Assembly: GCF_000705555.1 (NCBI RefSeq)
Contig: NZ_JMQN01000016.1
Coordinates: 1-38,942, forward strand
Source of the DNA: Marinobacterium lacunae
GTDB lineage: Bacteria; Pseudomonadota; Gammaproteobacteria; Pseudomonadales; Balneatricaceae
Direction: 5' to 3'
Length of the DNA: 38,942 nt
Both the position numbers and the translations under genes were made by a program. Below, piece by piece: positions 24,585 to 32,478 of the stretch. Each line of letters begins with the position of its first letter. Within the stretch, counting starts at the first letter, position 1. The notes under the pieces were generated by a model that worked only from the letters and a program-made list of their open reading frames with translations, was not told the DNA's origin and searched no databases.

Positions 24585-25136
24585 ATGAATATTAAGTCCG
24601 ACAAGCCGAGCAGTTTCGATCGCATGCTCGATCAGTTGGCTCGACTGGCGATCATGGTTGCCGACCTGTGCCTGGTGGTACTGGTGTTCTCTTTCGGATG
24701 GCTGGTTTTCGGACGTTACGTGCTGAACCAGACGCCAACCTGGGTTGAGCAGATGGCGCTGCTGCTGGTAACCGCCATCACCTTTCTTGCCGCCGCCGTC
24801 GGCATTCATGAACGTACTCACCTGAGCGTGGATCTGCTCTCCCAGTTTCTGAACGAGCGCGGGCGCCTGGTGCTGTCGTTGCTGGTGGATCTGTTGTTAG
24901 GTCTGTTCGGTGCCGCGCTGGTCTGGTACGGCTGGGATCTGATTCAGTTTGCCTGGCGCAAACAGATACCGCTGCTCAATATTCCGGATGGTGTGCGCTA
25001 TATCCCGATGGTGGTGTCGGGGGGGCTGATCGTGCTGTTCGAGGTCGGACGGCTAAAACAAGGTTTGTCGGTACTGCTCTGTCGTCGCAGCGGTGGTGCG
25101 CGAGCCGACAAGGGCCGGATGGCGGAGGAGTGCTGA
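24585..25136 (+). CDS. dctQ: TRAP transporter small membrane subunit
   Basis: A 183-residue inner-membrane protein with four hydrophobic helices (about 20-42, 55-74, 92-118 and 135-155). The family motif is FGRYVLNQTPTWVEQMALLLV in the first half, followed by GIHERTHLSVDLL. It pairs with the large DctM subunit, whose gene starts 1 bp after its stop. The unit follows dctP after a 101-bp gap with a hairpin. The C-terminal tail is charged and cytoplasmic, as is common. Confidence 0.9.
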   Translation: MNIKSDKPSSFDRMLDQLARLAIMVADLCLVVLVFSFGWLVFGRYVLNQTPTWVEQMALLLVTAITFLAAAVGIHERTHLSVDLLSQFLNERGRLVLSLLVDLLLGLFGAALVWYGWDLIQFAWRKQIPLLNIPDGVRYIPMVVSGGLIVLFEVGRLKQGLSVLLCRRSGGARADKGRMAEEC

Positions 25137-25137
25137 G

Positions 25138-26421
25138 ATGGGGCTGCTGATTCTATTGGGGCTGTTTGCCCTGTTTACGGTCGCCGGCGTACCGGTTGCC
25201 TTCGGTCTGGGTATCGCTGCGCTGTCATCCTTCATCTACGAAGGGTTGCCGCTGATGATCGGCTTCCAGCGTTTCGTATCGGGCATGTCGGTGTTTTCGC
25301 TGCTGGCGATCCCGTTCTTTATTTTCGCCGGTGAACTGATGCTGCATGGCGGCATCGCGGCACGGCTGGTGCGTCTGGCATCCAGCGCCGTCGGCTGGAT
25401 GCGTGGTGGCCTGGGCCAGGTTAACGTGTTCTCCAGTATGCTGTTCGGTGGTATCTCCGGCTCTGCGGTGGCAGATGTGTCGGCGCTGGGCTCGCTGCTG
25501 ATCCCGGTAATGAAAGAGAAGGGCTACAAGGATGATTACGCGGTCAACGTGACCGTGACCTCGTCGATCGCCGGTATCATGATTCCGCCGAGCCACAACA
25601 TGATTCTGTACGTGGTGGCGGCCGGTGGCGGCATGTCGGTGGCTAACCTGTTTATCGCCGGCATTGTTCCGGGTGTGCTGATGTGCCTCGCGCTGGCGTT
25701 CGTGGCGCGCTGGATCGCCATTCGTGAGAACTTCCCGACCGAAGAGTTTGCCGGTTGGAAGGTGGTCCTGATCTCGTTCATCGCGTCGCTGCCGGGGCTG
25801 CTGACTGCGATCATCATCGTCGGCGGTGCGCTCTCCGGTGTGTTTACCGTGACCGAGTCCGGTGCCATCGGCGCGCTCTACGCCATCGGCATCACCGCCA
25901 TCGCGTATCGCACCCTGAGCTGGGACGCGTTCTGGACCGCGGTCACCCGCTCGGTCAAAACCACCGGCCTGGTGATGATCCTGGTCGGCTGTGCCTCCGC
26001 TTTCGGCTATATGCTGGCGATGTATCAGGTGCCGGAGCTGCTGTCATCGACGCTGACGTCGATCTCGGACAATCCGATCGTAATCCTGCTGATGATGAAC
26101 CTGATGCTGCTGATGCTGGGCATGATCATGGATATGGCGGCGCTGATCCTGATCTGCACGCCGATCTTCCTGCCGGTGGCGGTGGCTCTGGGCATGGATC
26201 CGATCCACTTCGGCGTGATGCTGATGATGAACCTGGGACTCGGTCTGTGTACGCCGCCGGTGGGGGCCTGCCTGTTCGTCGGCTGTGCGGTTGGCGGGGT
26301 GCCGATCGCGCGGGCGGTCAAGACCATCTGGCCGTACTACATCGCGCTGTTCATCGTGCTGATGCTGATCACCTACGTGCCGTGGATCTCGATGATTCTG
26401 CCGAAGCTAATCGGTATCTGA
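25138..26421 (+). CDS. dctM: TRAP transporter large permease subunit
   Basis: A 427-residue polytopic permease with the DctM motifs PFFIFAGELMLHGGIAARLV, GGISGSAVADVSALGSLLIP and GIMIPPSHNMILY, and near the end LGLGLCTPPVGACLFVGCAVG. It uses a sodium gradient to bring in the ligand delivered by DctP. The start at 25138 is chosen because GGAGGAG lies 7 bp before it, one base after the dctQ stop; an upstream in-frame ATG at 25093 is inside dctQ. It is followed by a short direct repeat and then the uronate dehydrogenase gene, probably in the same transcript. Confidence 0.95.
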   Translation: MGLLILLGLFALFTVAGVPVAFGLGIAALSSFIYEGLPLMIGFQRFVSGMSVFSLLAIPFFIFAGELMLHGGIAARLVRLASSAVGWMRGGLGQVNVFSSMLFGGISGSAVADVSALGSLLIPVMKEKGYKDDYAVNVTVTSSIAGIMIPPSHNMILYVVAAGGGMSVANLFIAGIVPGVLMCLALAFVARWIAIRENFPTEEFAGWKVVLISFIASLPGLLTAIIIVGGALSGVFTVTESGAIGALYAIGITAIAYRTLSWDAFWTAVTRSVKTTGLVMILVGCASAFGYMLAMYQVPELLSSTLTSISDNPIVILLMMNLMLLMLGMIMDMAALILICTPIFLPVAVALGMDPIHFGVMLMMNLGLGLCTPPVGACLFVGCAVGGVPIARAVKTIWPYYIALFIVLMLITYVPWISMILPKLIGI

Positions 26422-26436
26422 GTCTGAATAGAACTG

Positions 26437-26468
26437 ACTATTGATTTGGCCCAACTATTGATTTGGCC
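26437..26468 (+). repeat. Tandem 15-bp direct repeat between dctM and udh
   Basis: ACTATTGATTTGGCC occurs at 26437-26451 and again at 26454-26468, a 17-bp period, just before the ribosome site of udh (GGGGAG). It could be a local duplication or a pair of binding sites. Confidence 0.85.
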
Positions 26469-26483
26469 TAAGTGGGGAGTGTT

Positions 26484-27278
26484 ATGAAACGTGTACTACT
26501 GACCGGTGCCGGCGGCAATCTGGGACGGGCGCTACGCAAGACTCTGGCGGGTTGGGCCGACGAAATCCGGCTGTCCGATATTGCACCGATCGATGATCTA
26601 AACGAGGGTGAAACCTTCGTGCAGTGTGATCTGGGTGATTACGAGGCGGTGATGTCACTGGTGGAGGGGTGCGACGGGATTATCCATCTCGGCGGTATCT
26701 CGGTGGAGAATACCTTCGACAGCATCCTCAACGGCAATATCAAGGGTGCCTACAACGTCTATGAAGCCTGTCGTCGTCACCGGGCCGGGCGCGTGCTGTT
26801 TGCCAGCTCCAACCATGTGATCGGTTATCACGAGCGGGAAACCTGTCTTGATGCGGATTCGGCCATGCGCCCGGACAGTCTCTACGGTGTTTCCAAGGGA
26901 TTCGGTGAACTGCTGGCGCGCTACTACTGGGACAAGTTCGGGGTTGAATCGGCGCTGGTGCGGATTGGCTCCTGCTTCGACAAACCGGCCAACCGCCGCA
27001 TGTTGTCGACCTGGATGAGCGTCGATGACTTTACCGACCTGATCAAGCGCGTGTTCGCCGCCGATCGTTTGGGTTGCCCGGTGGTCTATGGGGTTTCCGA
27101 CAACCCGACCAAGTGGTGGGATAACACCAAGGTCAGCTATCTCGGCTGGAACCCCAAAGACAGCTCCGCGGTATTCGAGAACGAACCCCATATCCTGGAG
27201 GAGGTGGTAGACCCGAACGACCCGGCGGTGCGCTACCAGGGCGGCGGCTTTGCCGCCGCCGGGCATTTCGAGGATTGA
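26484..27278 (+). CDS. udh: Uronate dehydrogenase (NAD-dependent, SDR superfamily)
   Basis: A 264-residue short-chain dehydrogenase that oxidises D-galacturonate or D-glucuronate to the aldarolactone (EC 1.1.1.203), the entry step of the oxidative uronate pathway. It has the NAD-binding GAGGNLG at residues 8-14, IIHLGGISVE at about 66-75, catalytic serine in FASSNHVIGYHE (about 107-116) and the YxxxK pair Tyr134/Lys138. Known uronate dehydrogenases share the SNHVIGFH/Y and NNPTKWWDN-type motifs (here DNPTKWWDN). The ATG at 26484 is preferred over a GTG at 26472 because GGGGAG precedes it at good spacing and the family starts MKRVLLTGAGG. It follows the TRAP transporter and ends at a strong terminator. 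Confidence 0.95.
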   Translation: MKRVLLTGAGGNLGRALRKTLAGWADEIRLSDIAPIDDLNEGETFVQCDLGDYEAVMSLVEGCDGIIHLGGISVENTFDSILNGNIKGAYNVYEACRRHRAGRVLFASSNHVIGYHERETCLDADSAMRPDSLYGVSKGFGELLARYYWDKFGVESALVRIGSCFDKPANRRMLSTWMSVDDFTDLIKRVFAADRLGCPVVYGVSDNPTKWWDNTKVSYLGWNPKDSSAVFENEPHILEEVVDPNDPAVRYQGGGFAAAGHFED

Positions 27279-27318
27279 GTCTGATTCTGTCGTTGTAAAC
27301 GTACCCTCAAAGAGGATT

Positions 27319-27342
27319 GCCCCGCCCAGGCGGGGCTTTTTT
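27319..27342 (+). terminator. Rho-independent terminator after udh
   Basis: GCCCCGCC (27319-27326) and GGCGGGGC (27329-27336) form a GC-rich stem followed by six T (27337-27342). It ends the dctPQM-udh transcript. Confidence 0.9.
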
Positions 27343-27353
27343 ATGCTAGAAAG

Positions 27354-27368
27354 TATGATGTATTACAT
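27354..27368 (+). promoter_or_regulatory. Second exact copy of the kdgD promoter/operator 15-mer
   Basis: TATGATGTATTACAT here is identical to 2045-2059 and includes the palindrome ATGTA-T-TACAT (27358-27368). TATGAT (27354-27359) can serve as -10, although no good -35 is visible because the preceding 20 bp are the terminator. It lies about 35 bp before the hydroxyacid dehydrogenase gene. Confidence 0.6.
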
Positions 27369-27401
27369 TTTGATTTGAGCTGCATGGATTGAGGGGTAAA
27401 T

Positions 27402-28352
27402 ATGCGTGATATCGACGTATTGGTTGTCTGTCCGAATCGGCCGGAACAGATGAAAATGCTGGATGAGACCTATCGCCTGCACCGCTACGACCTGGCGACC
27501 CCTGACGAGAAAGAGGCGATGCTCAGAGAGGTGGCGTCGAAGATCCGTGCTGTTGTCACTACTCATGGCGGCGGTTTCGAGTCATCCCTGCTGGACCGTC
27601 TGCCCAATCTGGAGATCGTGACTTCGTCCAGCGTGGGCGTCGATACCATCTGTGTTGATGCCTGTCGGGCGCGTGGGATACCGGTGACCAATACGCCGGA
27701 CGTGCTGACCGACGACGTAGCCGATATGGCGATGATGCTGCTGTTGGCCACGCTGCGTCGGCTGCTGCCGGGCGTGGATTGGATCAAGAGCGGCAACTGG
27801 GTGGAGAAGGGGATGATGCCGCTGAACACCTCGCTCAAGGGCAAGAAACTGGGTATTGCCGGTCTGGGACGGATCGGCAAAGCGATTGCCCGGCGTGCCG
27901 AAGCCTCCGGTATGGAGGTCAGCTATTATGGCCGCCGTCCGCAACTGGATGTGGCCTATCCCTATTACGACGATCTGCTCTCGCTGGCGCAGGATGTTGA
28001 TGTGCTGGCGCCGGTGGTCCCGGGCGGCCCTGAAACCGAAGGGATGGTCAGTCGCGAGGTACTCAGCGCGATCGGGCCCAAGGGCTATTTCCTCAATATT
28101 TCCCGTGGCTCGGTGGTGGATGAGGGCGCGCTGGTCGAGCTTCTGCAGGCGGGTGCACTGGCCGGCGCCGGCTTGGATGTGTTTGTCGATGAGCCCCATG
28201 TGCCGGCCGCATTGCTGGATATGGATAACGTTGTGCTGCAACCGCACTGCGCCAGCGGTACGGTGGAGACGCGTGGCGCGATGGCACAGTTGGTGGTGGA
28301 TAATCTGGCGGCGCATTTCGCAGGTAAACCGTTACTCACCCCTGTGGGCTGA
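27402..28352 (+). CDS. D-isomer-specific 2-hydroxyacid dehydrogenase (glyoxylate/hydroxypyruvate reductase-like)
   Basis: A 316-residue NAD(P)-dependent 2-hydroxyacid dehydrogenase. The coenzyme motif GLGRIG is at 154-159 and the catalytic set Arg235 (LNISRGSVVD), Glu264 (FVDEPH) and His282 (LQPHCASGT) is intact. After the second strand it has GRRP (177-180) with two arginines and no acidic residue, which suggests NADPH rather than NADH, as in plant-type hydroxypyruvate and glyoxylate reductases. It carries the same promoter/operator sequence as kdgD, so it is probably co-regulated with uronate use. Its substrate is not evident, since no step of the oxidative uronate pathway requires it. A side product such as glyoxylate, hydroxypyruvate or tartronate semialdehyde is a guess. 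Confidence 0.88.
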   Translation: MRDIDVLVVCPNRPEQMKMLDETYRLHRYDLATPDEKEAMLREVASKIRAVVTTHGGGFESSLLDRLPNLEIVTSSSVGVDTICVDACRARGIPVTNTPDVLTDDVADMAMMLLLATLRRLLPGVDWIKSGNWVEKGMMPLNTSLKGKKLGIAGLGRIGKAIARRAEASGMEVSYYGRRPQLDVAYPYYDDLLSLAQDVDVLAPVVPGGPETEGMVSREVLSAIGPKGYFLNISRGSVVDEGALVELLQAGALAGAGLDVFVDEPHVPAALLDMDNVVLQPHCASGTVETRGAMAQLVVDNLAAHFAGKPLLTPVG

Positions 28353-28420
28353 ATGCGCTCTAACTTGTGATAAGCGATTCTTATGGATGGGATAGCAACC
28401 ATTAATAGAGAACCTGTAAT

Positions 28421-28498
28421 TCCACTCTTTGGCTAAACATATGATGTATGATGTGCCTCGCATCCGGCAGGATACGAGGCAATGCGAAAGAGTGGAGG
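28421..28498 (+). promoter_or_regulatory. Structured upstream region of the AEC permease gene
   Basis: A perfect 10-bp inverted repeat, TCCACTCTTT (28421-28430) with AAAGAGTGGA (28487-28496), encloses a stem-loop TGCCTCG-C-ATCC-GGCA-GGAT-A-CGAGGCA (28454-28481). The right arm covers half of the ribosome site GGAGG (28494-28498). Between the arms lies GTATGATGT (28446-28454), shared with other promoters of the cluster, with a second TATGAT at 28440-28445. The outer stem can form in RNA only if transcription starts before 28421. Confidence 0.6.
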
Positions 28499-28501
28499 CG
28501 T

Positions 28502-29452
28502 ATGAGTAGTCAGATCGCGATTTTTACCCAGATATTCACCGTTACCGGGCCGGTTTTTGCGATGCTGGTTATCGGTATGGTGCTCAAGCGGTCGCGGCTG
28601 ATCGACGATCACTTTATCTCCGTCGCCTCGGTGCTCAGTTACAAGGCGCTGATGCCGACGCTGCTGTTCTTCGGCATTCTGCGTGCCGACCTCAATACCG
28701 CACTGCAACCCAAACTGATCGGGTACTTTTACCTGGCCACGGTACTCAGTTTTGGCTGGGCCTGGCTCTGGGCACGACGGACTGTTCCGGCCGAAAACCG
28801 AGGACTCTACGTTCAGGGGGCGTTTCGCGGCAACTGCGGTATAGTGGGGCTGGCGCTTGCGGCCAGTCAGTATGGGGATTACGGAATTTCTGTCGGCGGC
28901 GTGATGGCCGGGCTGATCATTGTGCTGTTCAATGTGCTGTCGGTGATTGTGCTGGGGGTCTACAGCACCAGTTTCAAAGCCGATGTACGCTCGGTGATCA
29001 AGGACCTGGCGCGCAACCCGTTGATTCTCAGTGTGCTGGCTGGACTGCTGGCGTCTTCCGCAGGGGTGACATTGCCTAAGTGGATCATGGTCTCGGCCGA
29101 CTACTTTTCGTCGATGACGTTGCCGCTGGCACTGGTCTGTGTGGGTGGGACGCTCTCGCTGTCGGCATTCATTGATTCCGGCCGGATCGCGTTAAGCTCC
29201 AGCCTGTTCAAGGTGCTGTGGACGCCAGCGCTGTTCACGCTGGTCGCAGTGCTGCTGGGCTTTGAGGGTCGCGATTTGGGTATGCTGTACCTGTTCCTGG
29301 CCAGTCCCACCGCGGCCGTAAGCTATGTGATGGCAAGAGCATCAGGCAGTGACGGCAAGCTGGCTGCCAACATCATCGCCATTTCAACCGCGATCTCGGT
29401 TGTCACGATCATGGCCGGGCTCTATATCTTGCAAAGCTTCTCCTTTATCTGA
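28502..29452 (+). CDS. AEC (auxin efflux carrier) family permease
   Basis: A 316-residue membrane protein with about ten hydrophobic helices in the two-repeat pattern of the AEC/bile-acid-sodium symporter fold. Typical stretches are FRGNCGIVGLALAASQYG (first half) and LALVCVGGTLSLSAF and the ASPTAAVSYVMARASG loop in the second half. AEC members export or import organic acids such as malate or malonate. The ATG at 28502 follows GTGGAGG; an upstream in-frame ATG at 28448 would place the structured leader inside the gene. It is separated by 149 bp from the hydroxyacid dehydrogenase and carries the shared GTATGATGT motif, so it may move an acid related to that enzyme. The substrate is unknown. 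Confidence 0.87.
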   Translation: MSSQIAIFTQIFTVTGPVFAMLVIGMVLKRSRLIDDHFISVASVLSYKALMPTLLFFGILRADLNTALQPKLIGYFYLATVLSFGWAWLWARRTVPAENRGLYVQGAFRGNCGIVGLALAASQYGDYGISVGGVMAGLIIVLFNVLSVIVLGVYSTSFKADVRSVIKDLARNPLILSVLAGLLASSAGVTLPKWIMVSADYFSSMTLPLALVCVGGTLSLSAFIDSGRIALSSSLFKVLWTPALFTLVAVLLGFEGRDLGMLYLFLASPTAAVSYVMARASGSDGKLAANIIAISTAISVVTIMAGLYILQSFSFI

Positions 29453-29545
29453 GTCGAGAATCGATTCTTATGCTTTCTGAGCTGTTCGCAAAGGTCGGTT
29501 GCCAGTAAAATCGCATTTTTCTGGTGATAGTGGAGCATTTGCTGC

Positions 29546-30265
29546 ATGGGCAGAGCGTATCAGAACCGCAAAGAGTCGATGGCCAAGACCTCCGACATGA
29601 AGGCCAAGGTCTACAGTCGTTATGGTCGAGAGATCTATGTCACAGCCAAATCGGGCGGCACCGACCCCACCGGTAACCTGGCGCTGCGCAGCCTGATCGA
29701 CCGGGCAAAGAAGGAGCAGGTGCCGGCGCATGTTATCGAGAAGGCGCTCGATAAGGCCAAGGGCGGAGCGGGTGAGGACTATTCTCCTGCGCGCTATGAA
29801 GGCTATGGTCCGGGCGGCAGTATGGCGATTATTGAGTGTCTGACCGACAACCCGAACCGCACCTTTGGTGATGTCCGTCAGGCGTTCACCAAGACCAAGT
29901 GCAAAATCGGCACCCAGGGCAGCGTCAGCCACATGTTCGATCACTGCGCGATTTTTGTATTTGCCTACGATGATGAAGAGGCAGTACTGGAAGCGCTGAT
30001 GGACGCTGATGTCGACGTTACCGATATCGAGAATGAAGATGGCAAGCTGACAGTGTTTGCGCCCAACACTGATTATTTCAAGGCCAAGCAGGCTTTGCTG
30101 GATCTGTGTGGCGATATCGATTTTGAAGTGGACGAGATCCAGTTCATCCCGCAGAGTTACACGACGGTCAGCGGCGACGATGTGGCGCTTTTCGAGAAAT
30201 TCCTCTCCATGCTGAATGATCTGGATGATGTTCAGCAGGTGTACCACAACGTAGAGATGGCCTGA
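29546..30265 (+). CDS. YebC/PmpR family DNA-binding or ribosome-associated protein, YeeN-like
   Basis: A 239-residue cytoplasmic protein of the YebC/TACO1 family: [30 protein letters not shown] at the N-terminus, [22 protein letters not shown] and [23 protein letters not shown] in the middle. The pattern [18 protein letters not shown] is characteristic of the YeeN branch rather than of the RuvC-linked YebC. YebC-type proteins act as transcriptional regulators or help translation of polyproline stretches. The role of the YeeN branch is unclear. It is monocistronic, ends at a perfect 11-bp hairpin and has no link with the uronate genes. Confidence 0.92.
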   Translation: MGRAYQNRKESMAKTSDMKAKVYSRYGREIYVTAKSGGTDPTGNLALRSLIDRAKKEQVPAHVIEKALDKAKGGAGEDYSPARYEGYGPGGSMAIIECLTDNPNRTFGDVRQAFTKTKCKIGTQGSVSHMFDHCAIFVFAYDDEEAVLEALMDADVDVTDIENEDGKLTVFAPNTDYFKAKQALLDLCGDIDFEVDEIQFIPQSYTTVSGDDVALFEKFLSMLNDLDDVQQVYHNVEMA

Positions 30266-30292
30266 TACGCCGCTCTTAACCCTGTTGTCCAG

Positions 30293-30319
30293 AATAAGCC
30301 GGCTATATGCCGGCTTATT
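30293..30319 (+). terminator. Rho-independent terminator after the YebC-family gene
   Basis: AATAAGCCGGC (30293-30303) and GCCGGCTTATT (30309-30319) form a perfect 11-bp stem around TATAT, followed by TG. It works in both directions and shares the AAGCCGGCTATA core with the small hairpin at 7075-7095. Confidence 0.8.
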
Positions 30320-30388
30320 TGTGTGTGGCAATGCCAGTTGAAGTAAAGTGTCGCTAGACTGAGGGAAAAACAGGAGTGGAGAGCGGTA

Positions 30389-31045
30389 ATGGAATTGGTG
30401 ATCGGCAACAAAAATTACTCGTCGTGGTCTTTGCGTGGCTGGTTAATGCTCAAGTGGTTTGACCTGCCGTTTACCGAGGTCAAGCTGTTACTCGATACTG
30501 ATAATTTCAAAAAGGATATCGCTCGATACTCCAGCGCAGGAAAGGTGCCGGTCCTGGTGGATGGCGATCTGAATGTCTGGGATTCGCTCGCCATAGGGGA
30601 GTACCTTAATGATGCCTATCTTCAGGGGCGTGGGTGGCCGAGTGATGTTGCTGACCGGGCACTGGCGAGAGCTATAAGCTGTGAGATGCATTCCGGTTTT
30701 TTCAATCTTCGCCGTGAGATGCCGATGAACTGTCGGGCCGTGCGTGAGCTGACCGTATCGGATGCCTGCTCGACCGAAATTGCGCGTATCGATAGCCTGT
30801 GGGCTTCTCTTCGCCAGAGATTCGCGTCCAAGGGGGATTGGCTGTTTGGTGAGCGCTCAATTGCCGATGCAATGTACGCTCCCGTTGCGCTGAGATTCCA
30901 TACCTATCAAACGACTCTCTCTGAGGCGTCGAAAGCCTATGTCCATACAGTATTGAATGACGCATCAATTGCGCAGTGGATGCAGGATGCTCAGGCCGAG
31001 TTGCAGGTGTTGGATGCGGAAGAAAAGGGTACGCCGGTCGACTGA
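30389..31045 (+). CDS. Glutathione S-transferase family protein
   Basis: A 218-residue cytosolic GST. The N-terminal thioredoxin-like domain begins MELVIGNKNYSSWSLRGWLML, where SSWS carries the probable catalytic serine. VPVLVDGDLNVWDSLAIGEYL contains the cis-proline and the glutathione-contacting D-S pair. The helical C-terminal domain has the SIADAMYAPV motif (N-capping box) near 157-166. It probably conjugates or reduces small electrophiles; no substrate can be named. A GGAGTGGAGAG site precedes the start. It is followed by a bidirectional terminator shared with the convergent outer-membrane operon. Confidence 0.9.
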   Translation: MELVIGNKNYSSWSLRGWLMLKWFDLPFTEVKLLLDTDNFKKDIARYSSAGKVPVLVDGDLNVWDSLAIGEYLNDAYLQGRGWPSDVADRALARAISCEMHSGFFNLRREMPMNCRAVRELTVSDACSTEIARIDSLWASLRQRFASKGDWLFGERSIADAMYAPVALRFHTYQTTLSEASKAYVHTVLNDASIAQWMQDAQAELQVLDAEEKGTPVD

Positions 31046-31092
31046 GTCGTCAGGGGGCGCTTGGTGGTAAGCGCTTGGTGTGGAGGAGAAAA

Positions 31093-31128
31093 ATAAAGGC
31101 GATATCGGTTAACCGATATCGCCTTTAT
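31093..31128. terminator. 36-bp perfect palindrome, bidirectional terminator
   Basis: The sequence 31093-31128 is its own exact reverse complement, centred on GGTTAACC. It sits between the convergent GST and TolC-family genes, 47 bp and 5 bp from their stops. A-rich and T-rich flanks on each side suit termination in both directions. Confidence 0.8.
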
Positions 31129-31133
31129 GTTGT

Positions 31134-32462
31134 TTACTGGCCTGCGAGTTCGACTTTGTCGAAATCGGGGGCAACCTGCATGGCAAGGAGCAGTTTACCG
31201 ACATCGGCCAGCAGGCTGTAGCGTGCATACCACTCGTCGAATACGCCGTTGATCTCATCCGAACGTGCGGTGAAATACTCATTCTCGGTATCGAGCAGGT
31301 CAAGCAACGAGCGCTGTCCGATATCGAATTGACGGGTGTATGCCTGACGGGTTTCGGCGGCAGAGCTGGCGTGCCGCTCCAGCTGTGGCTGTGTATCGTA
31401 GATGTTTTTCAGCTTGTTCCAGGAGGAAAACGCGTCAGCCTTGAGCTCGCGCTGTACCTTGATTACCGAGGCGCGCTGCGCTTTGCTCAGATGCTCTAGC
31501 TGTGCAACACGGGCGCTGTCGGCGCCGCCGTTGTAAGCGTTGTAGCGCATTCTCAGCATCGCCAGTGCTTCGTCTTCGCTGTAGTTCTTGCCATCCACGC
31601 CGTGATTGGTCGCAGCGCTCAGCTCAAGATCCAGGCGCGGGTGGAACGCTGCGCGTGCGATGTTTTCCTGCGCCATAGATGATTCATGGCGGGCAATAGC
31701 TGCAAGCAGAGCGGGGTGGGAGGTCAGTGCGATTGCGACTGCATCGTCCGGCGTTGACGGCAGGTGTGTGCAGCAGTCATCTTCTGGCATCACCAAGTCT
31801 TTCGGGGGGTGACCAACAACGCGTTCGAAGTTGATTTCGGCTTCCCACAGGTTGCCCTCGGCAACCACCATGTTGGAGTTGGCCAGGGCCAGTCGAGCCT
31901 GCGCCTGCTGGTAATCGGACTGATTGCCAAGACCGGATTCGAAGCGTTGCTTGATTCGGTCGTGAGTAGCCTGATGTGCTTCAAGGTTTTCGCGGGTCAG
32001 CTGCAGAAGCTGCTGGTAACGCAGTACATCAAGGTAAACCTCGGTGACTTTGAGCGCCATATCCTCGGAGGTTGCCGCCAGGTCGAGCGCGGAAGCCTGT
32101 GCGCCGGATTCGGCAGAGTCTACGCGGCTTTTGGTCGCATATCCGTCATACAGCATCTGAGAGGCTTGAATACTGTTTTCGCGGCGCGTCATGTCAGTAT
32201 CCTGTGTGCCCGTGTTATCGGTCCATTCGTACCCATAGCCGATCGTCAGGTCAACCTTGGGATAATAGCCGCTCTTGGCGATACTGAGCTGCTGCTCGTC
32301 GGTCTTGCTGCGAGTGGCAGAGAAGAGAACCTGAGGATTGGTTTCCATGGTCTCTTCAATTGCTTCGTTAATGGTCTGGGCGCTAACCGTAAAAGGGAGC
32401 AGGCTGAGCGTGCCGCCAGCCAGAGCGCAGCAAAGAGTTTTACGCATCCATTGCTTGTTCAT
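31134..32462 (-). CDS. TolC-family outer membrane channel protein (type I secretion type)
   Basis: A 442-residue outer-membrane efflux protein. A signal peptide (about residues 1-29, ending VSA-QT) is followed by two long alpha-helical coiled-coil repeats with the usual internal similarity, such as ATRSKTDEQQLSIAKSGYYPKVDL in the first and IARAAFHPRLDLELS in the second. It is of the length and layout of TolC proteins used by type I secretion of RTX-type adhesins. It is the last gene of a three-gene operon with an OmpA-like lipoprotein and a FecR-domain protein. No ABC transporter, membrane fusion protein or secreted substrate is in the window, so the partner is elsewhere. Confidence 0.92.
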   Translation of the reverse strand: MNKQWMRKTLCCALAGGTLSLLPFTVSAQTINEAIEETMETNPQVLFSATRSKTDEQQLSIAKSGYYPKVDLTIGYGYEWTDNTGTQDTDMTRRENSIQASQMLYDGYATKSRVDSAESGAQASALDLAATSEDMALKVTEVYLDVLRYQQLLQLTRENLEAHQATHDRIKQRFESGLGNQSDYQQAQARLALANSNMVVAEGNLWEAEINFERVVGHPPKDLVMPEDDCCTHLPSTPDDAVAIALTSHPALLAAIARHESSMAQENIARAAFHPRLDLELSAATNHGVDGKNYSEDEALAMLRMRYNAYNGGADSARVAQLEHLSKAQRASVIKVQRELKADAFSSWNKLKNIYDTQPQLERHASSAAETRQAYTRQFDIGQRSLLDLLDTENEYFTARSDEINGVFDEWYARYSLLADVGKLLLAMQVAPDFDKVELAGQ

Positions 32463-32478
32463 AAGCGTGCCTCATAAT

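Noticed and set aside
7075-30319. Recurrent AAGCCGGCTATA hairpin core at 7075-7095 and 30293-30319 as a dispersed repeat family
   Set aside because: Only two copies with short identity; both sit at transcript ends and are adequately explained as terminators.
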